A program made the position numbers and the translations under genes. From positions 1 to 5,226 of the forward strand of contig JAQUJJ010000199.1 of NCBI GenBank assembly GCA_028681035.1: a stretch of DNA of 5,226 nt, in the 5' to 3' direction. Below, in pieces: positions 1 through 5,226 of the stretch. Below the pieces are notes generated by a model. It was not told the origin of the DNA and did not search any database. It saw only the letters and a list, made by a program, of their open reading frames with translations. This stretch comes from Candidatus Cloacimonadota bacterium (GTDB lineage Bacteria; Cloacimonadota; Cloacimonadia; Cloacimonadales; Cloacimonadaceae). Numbering within the stretch: position 1 is the first letter of the stretch; each line of letters starts with the position of its first letter.

Positions 1-2
1 GT

Positions 3-152
3 GCCTTTGGTCAAACAAGTCTTAATACCCAGGGTGGCTCTGTGGTAATATTGGGTGGCTCTAAATTAGGATATGGGTGGCTCAACTTGAATGTACAGTA
101 TGGCTCCTTTGAGGATAATATGCACTTCTCAGGTGGTTACAATCACCTGTGA
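3..152 (+). pseudogene. out-of-frame 5' piece of the surface-protein gene
   Basis: Reading from position 3, the frame is open from the window edge to a TGA at 150-152 and encodes a glycine/serine-rich peptide with GGS recurring seven residues apart (GGSVVIL, GGSKLGY). The frame used by the following gene has TAA at 46-48, TAG at 67-69 and TGA at 88-90, so it cannot encode this part. The simplest reading is that both stretches belong to one surface protein and that a one-base insertion (or two-base loss), roughly between 75 and 135, moved the frame. I infer this from the missing first strand of the first CHB_HEX repeat downstream. The alternatives are a sequencing or assembly error, or two unrelated reading frames. 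I do not recognise the peptide as a named domain. Confidence 0.45.
32..106 (+). repeat. degenerate ~21-23 bp tandem repeat, GGGTGGCTC core
   Basis: The core GGGTGGCTC occurs at 32, 53 and 75, and a weaker copy (TATGGCTCC) begins near 100. Measured at the shared TGGCTC, the spacings are 21, 22 and 23 bases. The first two copies keep a triplet period and encode GGS every seven residues. The later spacings are not multiples of three, so the phase slips within the array. The rest of each unit is poorly conserved. It may be a decayed coding repeat where slippage produced the frame change in this gene. Confidence 0.5.
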
Positions 153-1473
153 AACAGATCGCACAAATATCTATTATACAGTAGATGGGACAGAACCTAC
201 TAAATCATCCACACCATATCAGTCACCGATTTCCATAAATAGTACGACAACACTGAAGGCAAAGGCATTTGATAGTTGGAATGAGCTTATTCCATTCGAG
301 AGCTTCATATCATCAGCTACCTATACCATAAATTTGCCCGCAGTTGCAACACCTTCAATTTCACTCGCAAGTGGCACGTATACGGGTATCCAAACTACCA
401 CTATCAGCTGCTCAACCAGTGGTGCCAGTATCCATTACACAACGGATGGGACAGATCCGACAGAAACGTCCAGTCAATATTCATCTCCGATAAGTGTTCA
501 AAACACAACAACCTTGAGTGCAAAGGCTTTCAAAGCTAGCTACAATCCTAGCTCAACAGTCACGGCCACATATACATTTAATTTACCCACAGTTGCGACA
601 CCGACCTTTAACCCAACTGGTGGAACCTACACATCGCCAAAGAATGTGACAATTTCCTGTTTCACTTCGGGAGCGACAATCAGGTACACAACAAATGGTA
701 CTAATCCAAATGCTACTTCTGCGCAGTACACCGGAACGATATCTGTAACTGCTACTACTACTTTGAATGCGAAGGCATTCAAAACAGGGTACAATGACAG
801 TGCGGTGGCGACTGCAATATATACTTTTGCGGGTTCCTTTACCGAAAATTTCGAAAGTTATGCGAACTTTGCCAAAACCTTTGCCCCATGGACCCTTGTT
901 GACATAGATCAAAGTGCCACCTATGGGATTCAAGACTACTCTTGGCCAAATGCTTATGAAGAAATGGCTTACATTATCTTCAATCCCAGTGCTACCACTC
1001 CACCTATTAGCGGAGGCGATGCCCATAGCGGCAGCAAATATGCTGCCAGCTTTGCAGCCACCTCTCCTCCAAACAATGACTGGATGATATCTCCTACAAT
1101 TACTCCCCAAGCTGGTGCATTCCTAAGCTTCTGGGCACGTTCCTATACGGCTAGCTATGGGCTTGAACGCTTTAAGGTTGGTATCTCCAGAGGAGGAACA
1201 TCTCCAGCCAACTTCACAATAATCAGTGGCAACAGTTACGTGCAGGCCCCTGAAATCTGGACGCAGTTCAACTATGACCTTTCGGCCTATGCAGGACAGA
1301 GCATCAGATTTGGCATTCAATGTGTATCTGATGATGCTTTTTACTTCATGATAGATGATGTGAGCGTACAGGGAGGCCCAGCCAAGCTTACCAACCAGAC
1401 TACCCCGATTCAAAACATGCCTGTGAAAACAGTGGATCGCGCCTTGGCCCCAAAAAAAAGGAACGTGAAGTAA
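91..1473 (+). CDS. surface protein with three CHB_HEX_C_1-type repeats and a choice-of-anchor J domain, 5' end broken
   Basis: This is probably an extracellular or cell-surface protein that binds carbohydrate or acts in adhesion; that role is inferred from domain types and no catalytic residues are evident. Three chitobiase/hexosaminidase C-terminal-like repeats lie at about residues 11-81, 84-164 and 167-246. Their signature lines are IYYTVDGTEP (27-36), IHYTTDGTDP (114-123) and IRYTTNGTNP (197-206), each followed by TTTL.AKAF. A choice-of-anchor J/cleaved-adhesin-like module follows at about 249-428 (FTENFES, then NDWMISPTI, LSFWAR, and MIDDVSV at its end). The tail is short and basic (KKRNVK) with no sorting domain. 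Position 91 is only the first ATG after an in-frame TGA: it has no Shine-Dalgarno sequence or signal peptide and begins inside repeat 1, so the true start lies upstream and the gene is probably frameshifted. The next gene starts 37 bases after the stop. The domain calls are firm, the start is not. Confidence 0.85.
   Translation: MYSMAPLRIICTSQVVTITCETDRTNIYYTVDGTEPTKSSTPYQSPISINSTTTLKAKAFDSWNELIPFESFISSATYTINLPAVATPSISLASGTYTGIQTTTISCSTSGASIHYTTDGTDPTETSSQYSSPISVQNTTTLSAKAFKASYNPSSTVTATYTFNLPTVATPTFNPTGGTYTSPKNVTISCFTSGATIRYTTNGTNPNATSAQYTGTISVTATTTLNAKAFKTGYNDSAVATAIYTFAGSFTENFESYANFAKTFAPWTLVDIDQSATYGIQDYSWPNAYEEMAYIIFNPSATTPPISGGDAHSGSKYAASFAATSPPNNDWMISPTITPQAGAFLSFWARSYTASYGLERFKVGISRGGTSPANFTIISGNSYVQAPEIWTQFNYDLSAYAGQSIRFGIQCVSDDAFYFMIDDVSVQGGPAKLTNQTTPIQNMPVKTVDRALAPKKRNVK
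121..828 (+). repeat. three protein-level CHB_HEX_C_1-type repeats
   Basis: The repeats lie at 121-333, 340-582 and 589-828. The conserved turn motif (Y-T-x-D/N-G-T-x-P) recurs every 87 and then 83 residues. Repeats 2 and 3 each open with a VATP strand and a G-T-Y-T segment, then T-I-S-C, and close with A-x-Y-T-F. Repeat 1 has the later strands but its opening VATP/GGTYT segment is missing or garbled, which coincides with the suspected frame break. Repeats 2 and 3 are more alike than either is to repeat 1, which suggests they are the younger duplication. Confidence 0.8.
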
Positions 1474-1501
1474 TGAAACTGAATATATTTATAAATCGTT
1501 T

Positions 1502-1507
1502 GGAGGA
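1502..1507 (+). promoter_or_regulatory. ribosome binding site, closely spaced
   Basis: GGAGGA lies only three bases before the ATG at 1511, which is tighter than usual. The start at 1511 is still preferred because it places a complete signal peptide at the N-terminus. The close spacing and the 37-base gap to the gene upstream fit translational coupling within one transcript. Confidence 0.7.
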
Positions 1508-1510
1508 TTT

Positions 1511-3979
1511 ATGCTAAAATCAAGCTTTTCAAGAATACTAATAATCTGTTTATTGTTTTCGGTTTCGGCAGTTTTTGCCGCACCAACAATAAACTCTTTC
1601 TCCTACTTTGCTGATTCCGAATCAGACATTGTATCGAATTTTGAATTAGCCAGCATAGCCCGCTCTCTTGAGACTAAAGTTTACACCCTGGACATGCTGT
1701 ACAAGAATAGAGCTACCCGCAACTTGTATAATGAATTATCGATAGAATATAAGATCAAAAACGAAGCATCCGCAATAGATTCTGGCACTAAAAATAAATA
1801 TGGCCTGATCATAGACTTGGATAGAAGGAAAGACATCAAGTTGGAAATATACAATGATAAAGCCTATTTGGATTATTTTAGATCTGTTGGGAGAGGTGAT
1901 ATTCTCAGCTATTGTTCTGGACTAAGCCCAAGTAACAGTAAACTTATACCTGTTTTCATCAACGAGGCTGCTCGTTATTTCAACAATCCTGAATTTTACT
2001 GCGCCTATGCAGACTATCTATCGGGTAAAAGTAAGAATCTGCAGGAGATAATAAACTACTATCTGCTGGGCAAGGACTATGTAAACGCCTCTTCTTTGTT
2101 GGAAAAGAACAAAAGTTTTAGTGCCGTGCAAAAAATGCATATCTATGCAAAAGCAGGGAACTACGAAAAAGCACTTGCTGAGCATACGAAACGCAAGAAT
2201 CCCCCGATTGAAGGGATTGCCAAGCTTTGCGTCATGATAAGTGCCGATGAAAATCTGGACATTCGGCGCAAGGAAACACTATTGAGCCAGGTTCCGGATA
2301 GCGAAGCCACGCAGCTACTAGCTTATTATGAGAACAACAAACAAATCCTGCCAGGCTATCTGTTTACCTTGTATAGGTTTAAATCTGATACTGCCTTACT
2401 AGCGACCTGGAACAACAAAATGACCAGTGCCAAGAGCACATACATGAATAATCCAAGTGCTGAGACTATTGCCTTGTTCATCCAGGCTGGTTGGGTTAAT
2501 GATGCCTATGATATGCTTGTTTCAAATAAAAGCTATTTAAGCGCGGTTGATTTGATGGATAGACATTCAACAGGAGCTTATGCAGACACTCTGCATGTTT
2601 TTTCAATGGCGGCTGAACAGCTTGCTGCAGGTAAGAATGAAAACGATTTCACAAGAGTCATAAGATTATATGAACGAGCACAAGACTGGGATAAAGCTGG
2701 ATACTATTCTGCTCAAATGAAGGACTACACCAAGGCCATAGATTACTATGAAAGAAGCGACAATAAGGATAATGCTGAACTGAGTATGCTATATGAAAAG
2801 GTAGAGAATTATGCTCAAGCTGCCGCTTACTATGTTAAGGCCAAAAATTATGACAAAGCAGCTGCTTGCGCCAAGCTAACCAATCCCAAGGATTATAAGC
2901 TATTGGCAGATGTATATCTTGCTTCAGGGAACGGTGTAGAATTGCTTAAGGTCTTGGATAAGCTATATCTGGAAGATCTGTCTATTGCCGGTAGCTATTA
3001 CAAAGAATCTGGAAATATTGAAGTCTATCGCAACAAGCTAAAAGGCTCAGGAGAGCACAAAAAAGCCTTGGATACATACGATTCCACGGTTGGATATTCT
3101 GCTGATGATATTAATATGTTGATCGAACTCTCTACTAAAGCGGCAGACAAAAACAAAGAGATTCAGTTCATCAATATCAAGCTGGCAAGACTTGAAGAAA
3201 ACTCTGATAATTTCAGTTCTGAGGAATTCGATGATGCCATCAAATTGGCTACGCAAGCCAATAATGATACCTTCAAGCAAAAGTTTATAAGCAAAAAAGC
3301 GCAAGCACAGAAAAGACTGGCAGATGAAGAGAGGGAAGAAAAAGCGCAAGAACAAAAGAGACTCGCAGAGGCTCCTCTAAAGCTGGAATACCATTTAAAC
3401 AATGTAGAATCTGCTATGGATAGCGACGATGCGGGGGCTATCCTTTCTGCAAATGTGTTTGACTATTTTAGTCTCAATAATGAATATGGTACGGCACTAA
3501 GAAAGACTAACTTTAAAAGTACTAAAGAGTACAAAGAACTTGCCGATTCATTGGCAACATTGAAGAAAGAACTCTTGAAAGAGACATTTTATGTGAAAGA
3601 GAAGATCGAGTTCTTGGAGTATAATATGAGCACAAAGAAAATAAGCACTAATTCCAGCAATTCAGATTTTGCTCCCTATTCATTTAGGGATCCGAGAGTG
3701 GTAAAAGGATATCTTTTCGAGAAGCTACCATACACCAAACAGCATATAATGGGAGCTAACTGGTATACCAGAACATTTACTCTAACCCCCAAAGCTGCAG
3801 TGGAGATAGAGAATCGCACTTGTGATGTGTACATAATATTCAAAATCTCAGGCTCAAAAAAATCCAAATTCAATACCCCCCGATTAGTTTCAACACATGA
3901 CGGTCCTTATGCCAATAATTTTACCGTAGTAATTACACGTAGTGGTAGCGAAGAAGTCCTTCATATCGGAAAGTTTTAA
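1511..3979 (+). CDS. exported TPR-like repeat protein with coiled coil and unrecognised C-terminal region
   Basis: This is an 822-residue protein exported across the inner membrane. Residues 1-23 form a typical signal peptide: basic Lys/Arg start, hydrophobic core, and cleavage likely near VFA|AP. There is no lipobox cysteine, so it is probably periplasmic or secreted. Residues ~145-225 and ~375-520 are alpha-helical with degenerate TPR/Sel1-like character: LYERAQDWDKAGYY, DYTKAIDYYERS, ENYAQAAAYYVKA and NYDKAAACAKL recur with a short period typical of paired helices. Such repeats usually serve protein-protein binding. Residues ~595-622 are a charged coiled coil with a 15-residue duplication. 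The last ~200 residues (from ~623), including a beta-rich end with Cys771, match no family I can name. The gene probably shares a transcript with the surface protein upstream, and the strong hairpin at 4108-4138 lies downstream. A role in envelope assembly or secretion of its neighbour is possible but only inferred. Confidence 0.9.
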   Translation: MLKSSFSRILIICLLFSVSAVFAAPTINSFSYFADSESDIVSNFELASIARSLETKVYTLDMLYKNRATRNLYNELSIEYKIKNEASAIDSGTKNKYGLIIDLDRRKDIKLEIYNDKAYLDYFRSVGRGDILSYCSGLSPSNSKLIPVFINEAARYFNNPEFYCAYADYLSGKSKNLQEIINYYLLGKDYVNASSLLEKNKSFSAVQKMHIYAKAGNYEKALAEHTKRKNPPIEGIAKLCVMISADENLDIRRKETLLSQVPDSEATQLLAYYENNKQILPGYLFTLYRFKSDTALLATWNNKMTSAKSTYMNNPSAETIALFIQAGWVNDAYDMLVSNKSYLSAVDLMDRHSTGAYADTLHVFSMAAEQLAAGKNENDFTRVIRLYERAQDWDKAGYYSAQMKDYTKAIDYYERSDNKDNAELSMLYEKVENYAQAAAYYVKAKNYDKAAACAKLTNPKDYKLLADVYLASGNGVELLKVLDKLYLEDLSIAGSYYKESGNIEVYRNKLKGSGEHKKALDTYDSTVGYSADDINMLIELSTKAADKNKEIQFINIKLARLEENSDNFSSEEFDDAIKLATQANNDTFKQKFISKKAQAQKRLADEEREEKAQEQKRLAEAPLKLEYHLNNVESAMDSDDAGAILSANVFDYFSLNNEYGTALRKTNFKSTKEYKELADSLATLKKELLKETFYVKEKIEFLEYNMSTKKISTNSSNSDFAPYSFRDPRVVKGYLFEKLPYTKQHIMGANWYTRTFTLTPKAAVEIENRTCDVYIIFKISGSKKSKFNTPRLVSTHDGPYANNFTVVITRSGSEEVLHIGKF
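3294..3383 (+). repeat. 45-bp in-frame tandem duplication in the coiled coil
   Basis: Two adjacent 45-base copies (3294-3338 and 3339-3383) share AAAAAGCGCAAG at their starts and diverge by scattered changes. They encode KAQAQKRLADEEREE followed by KAQEQKRLAEAPLKL, that is, the core KAQ.QKRLA twice. Fifteen residues is about four helical turns, so the duplication lengthens a charged helix without breaking the frame. Confidence 0.75.
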
Positions 3980-4013
3980 GGATAGCGCCTCAAAGACTGG
4001 TATTTATTAAAAG

Positions 4014-4039
4014 AGCCGGATGATGATAAAGCATCCGCT
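4014..4039 (+). other. small hairpin shortly after the TPR-like gene
   Basis: CGGATG (4017-4022) pairs with CATCCG (4032-4037) around a nine-base loop. A further AG/CT pair is possible across a bulged C. It starts about 35 bases after the stop codon and is not followed by a T run, so it is not a classical terminator. It may be a 3' RNA-stabilising stem or chance. Confidence 0.3.
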
Positions 4040-4107
4040 TATGTTGGGAAAGAGTTCTATTCCCGTTAAGCGCTGGTTGATACCATAGAAGATTGAATCA
4101 ACAAAAA

Positions 4108-4138
4108 GATAAAGCACTGGGGTTTCCAGTGCTTTATC
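4108..4138. terminator. strong hairpin with A/T tracts, likely bidirectional terminator
   Basis: There is a perfect 13-bp stem, GATAAAGCACTGG (4108-4120) against CCAGTGCTTTATC (4126-4138), with a five-base loop. Five A's immediately precede it (4103-4107) and TTTTT follows after two bases (4141-4145). On the plus strand it would end transcription from the 822-codon gene. On the minus strand it carries T5 directly after the stem and lies just downstream of the sorting-domain remnant's stop. It is therefore placed to serve two converging transcripts. Confidence 0.85.
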
Positions 4139-4155
4139 CATTTTTGCCTATAGCT

Positions 4156-4320
4156 TCATTTCACTACCATCACCCGCGAACTAAAGACCGAATCATCAGC
4201 CTCCATCCGGATCAGATAGATTCCATTGGGTAGTGCTTTGCCTTGTTTATCGCTTGCGGTCCAGGTCAGACTGCCTTTTGGGGCTATGGCTGGATAAGAT
4301 TCATTCTCAAAACACTCATA
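4156..4320 (-). pseudogene. remnant of a type IX secretion/FlgD-Ig-like C-terminal sorting domain
   Basis: On the minus strand, 54 codons run from just inside a TAA at 4321-4323 to a TGA at 4156-4158, with no start codon suited to a gene. The peptide contains GSLTWTASDKQGKALPNG, then IYLIRMEADD, and ends SSRVMVVK. The W...D..GK.LPNGIY.IRM pattern with a short basic end is the hallmark of C-terminal tails that send proteins through the type IX system, or of the related FlgD Ig-like fold. Such tails normally sit at the end of a protein of hundreds of residues. Here the upstream part is absent and continues in no frame I could follow past 4321. It is therefore read as the 3' stump of a deleted surface-protein gene that converged on the TPR-like gene. 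A small expressed protein is much less likely. Confidence 0.7.
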
Positions 4321-4345
4321 TTACCCCGTTTTTTTAAACTGGGAC

Positions 4346-4377
4346 AAGCTGCATTACCTTCATCAAGGTAAGAGCTT
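4346..4377. other. imperfect hairpin upstream of the EreA/ChaN-like gene
   Basis: TTACCTT (4354-4360) and AAGGTAA (4365-4371) form a perfect 7-bp stem with a CATC tetraloop. It is extended by AAGCT (4346-4350) with AGCTT (4373-4377) across a small asymmetric internal loop. No T run follows directly; the T5 at 4392-4396 is 15 bases away. It could be a 5' leader element of the next gene, an operator-like inverted repeat, or a scar near the breakpoint of the deleted gene. I cannot choose between these. Confidence 0.35.
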
Positions 4378-4451
4378 TATGAAGCACACGGTTTTTCCTT
4401 GACCTTATCCCGATTTGCTTGATGCTGCTCTTGTCTGATAAGAAATCAAAG

Positions 4452-4457
4452 AGAGGA
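4452..4457 (+). promoter_or_regulatory. ribosome binding site
   Basis: AGAGGA sits seven bases before the ATG at 4465, a normal spacing that fixes this start for the last gene in the window. Confidence 0.75.
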
Positions 4458-4464
4458 AGAAATT

Positions 4465-5226
4465 ATGAACGAAATACTCTTGGAATATTTGAATAAGCAC
4501 GGAAGATCACCTGTGGACTACGTTCTGTCCAAATTCGAGCACCATGATATCGTCCTGCTGGGCGAAATGCACGGGGTAAAGCAGCAATTGGAGCTTTATC
4601 ACAAACTCATTCCCAGGCTGGCGGAACACGGCATCAATACTATAGCCTATGAGTTTGCCAGAAGGGAAGATCAAGCATTGGTCGATGAACTTCTGGACAA
4701 AAGCGATTTTGATGTGAGCCTGGCAAAGAAGATCATGATCAAGCAAGAGGCCTATTGGGGATATCAGGAGTATATGGACGTATTCAGGCTGGTGTGGTCT
4801 GTGAATAAAGGACTTCCAGCCTCGCAGAAGATCAGGATTCTGGGGCTGAATGATCCCATCAATTGGCCGCTGTACAACCAGATCTGCCGCCAGGAAAACC
4901 GCGAACCGAACGCTGAGGAAATCGCAGAGTGCTGGAAGGGCTGCGGAGAGCAGTATTGGGCAGATACCATCAGCGAGCACTATAGCCCAAAGCAGACTAA
5001 AATCCTGGGTATCATGGGCTCTCATCATGCTTTTACCAAATACAAAGAACCAAGCTGGCGCCTTGAAGGTGATGAAAAGGTCTTTGACGGCTTTAAAATG
5101 GTGAGATTTGGTAATCATTTGCAGCAGCGCTATGGTGAAAAGCTCTTCAATATCTGTTTTTACGATCCCTGGGAGAGTAGATGGGCAACTGAAAAGCCTC
5201 TGCACCCCGCAGGAGGCATTATCGAG
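4465..5226 (+). CDS. EreA/ChaN-like superfamily protein, 3' end outside the window
   Basis: An open frame of 254 codons runs from ATG to the window edge with no stop, so the C-terminus is missing. The N-terminus is charged with no signal peptide or lipobox, which points to the cytoplasm; classical ChaN proteins are lipoproteins. Visible landmarks fit the EreA/ChaN-like fold (erythromycin esterase, haem-binding ChaN, Tiki/TraB relatives): a strand ending in LLGEMHG (31-37) with the Glu and His typical of the active or ligand site, INTIAYEF (57-64) with a second conserved Glu, YQEYMDVFRLVW followed by IRILGLND (123-130), and ILGIMGSHHAF (180-190) with paired histidines. Known members hydrolyse esters or bind haem or metal; the substrate here cannot be told, and macrolide resistance should not be assumed. 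The gene lies past the terminator and gene remnant, so it is a separate transcription unit. It looks GC-richer by eye than the TPR-like gene. Confidence 0.85.
   Translation, partial: MNEILLEYLNKHGRSPVDYVLSKFEHHDIVLLGEMHGVKQQLELYHKLIPRLAEHGINTIAYEFARREDQALVDELLDKSDFDVSLAKKIMIKQEAYWGYQEYMDVFRLVWSVNKGLPASQKIRILGLNDPINWPLYNQICRQENREPNAEEIAECWKGCGEQYWADTISEHYSPKQTKILGIMGSHHAFTKYKEPSWRLEGDEKVFDGFKMVRFGNHLQQRYGEKLFNICFYDPWESRWATEKPLHPAGGIIE

Larger units (their letters stand above)
3980..4464. other. 485-base intergenic stretch holding a terminator and a gene remnant
   Basis: There is no intact gene here on either strand. It contains a weak hairpin after the upstream stop, a strong two-way terminator-like hairpin, a minus-strand sorting-domain remnant, and a further hairpin before the next gene. 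I looked for a promoter for the gene at 4465 and found no convincing pair: TTGACC at 4399-4404 has no good -10 element at 16-18 bases, and TGATAA at 4436-4441 is a poor match. Confidence 0.6.

Noticed and set aside
91..93. ATG at 91 as the true start of the surface protein
   Set aside because: It has no Shine-Dalgarno sequence and no signal peptide, it follows directly after an in-frame TGA, and it begins inside a domain repeat. It is only the first ATG after the break.
32..106. CRISPR-like array from the GGGTGGCTC repeats
   Set aside because: The repeated core is only about nine bases with ~12-base gaps and the copies decay quickly. It has neither the repeat nor the spacer length of a CRISPR.
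583..1110. 175-codon open frame on the minus strand
   Set aside because: It lies antisense to the CHB_HEX/anchor-J coding sequence and has no recognisable domain. The plus strand explains this region well.
3047..3402. two overlapping minus-strand open frames of 102 and 79 codons
   Set aside because: They are antisense to the coiled-coil part of the TPR-like gene. Their Cys/Phe/Ser-rich content is what the complement of Lys/Glu/Ala codons produces.
4046..4064. GGGAA/TTCCC hairpin
   Set aside because: It is only five pairs around a nine-base loop with no T run, and is easily expected by chance.
4399..4441. sigma70-type promoter for the gene at 4465
   Set aside because: TTGACC is an acceptable -35, but no -10 lies at 16-18 bases, and TGATAA further down is a weak match with the wrong spacing.
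4850..5104. 84-codon plus-strand open frame
   Set aside because: It is a shifted frame inside the EreA/ChaN-like gene, with an Arg/Ser/Ala-rich composition and no ribosome binding site.
4507..5205. 232-codon open frame on the minus strand
   Set aside because: It is antisense to the plus-strand EreA/ChaN-like gene, which has a ribosome binding site, recognisable motifs and an uninterrupted frame to the window edge. The minus-strand product has no recognisable motif.

Overview
The window is AT-leaning bacterial DNA. It carries secreted or surface proteins of the kind common in the Bacteroidota/FCB group, and especially in Candidatus Cloacimonadota. The pointers are chitobiase/hexosaminidase C-terminal-type (CHB_HEX_C_1) beta-sandwich repeats joined to a choice-of-anchor J (cleaved-adhesin) module, a leftover type IX secretion/FlgD-Ig-like C-terminal tail, and a large exported TPR-like protein. 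The lineage is inferred from domain style and was not tested by a search.

Layout. Positions 1-1473 (+) hold the 3' part of a repeat-rich surface protein. Its in-frame reading begins only at position 91, because three stops lie upstream, while a different frame (3-149) is open and protein-like. The gene therefore looks frameshifted near its first recognisable repeat, and its true start is outside the window. After 37 bases, and probably in the same transcript, comes an 822-residue exported protein (1511-3979, +). It has a signal peptide, degenerate TPR-like helical repeats, a short charged coiled coil with a 15-residue duplication, and a C-terminal region I do not recognise.

Positions 3980-4464 contain no intact gene. 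They hold a small hairpin just after the stop, a strong hairpin with A/T tracts that can act as a terminator in both directions (4108-4138), a 54-codon minus-strand remnant of a sorting-domain tail (4156-4320), and a second hairpin (4346-4377). The remnant marks a gene that once ran toward the 822-residue gene and has lost everything but its last domain.

From 4465 a new plus-strand gene with a good ribosome binding site runs in frame to the window edge (254 codons, no stop). It reads as a member of the EreA/ChaN-like superfamily (erythromycin-esterase-like, haem-uptake/Tiki-like fold). It has no signal peptide, so it is probably cytoplasmic and unrelated in function to the two surface/envelope genes.

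I see no CRISPR array, tRNA, rRNA or transposase. The strongest points for a second look are the frameshifted 5' end, the decayed sorting-domain tail, the unrecognised C-terminal region of the TPR-like protein, and the EreA/ChaN-like gene.
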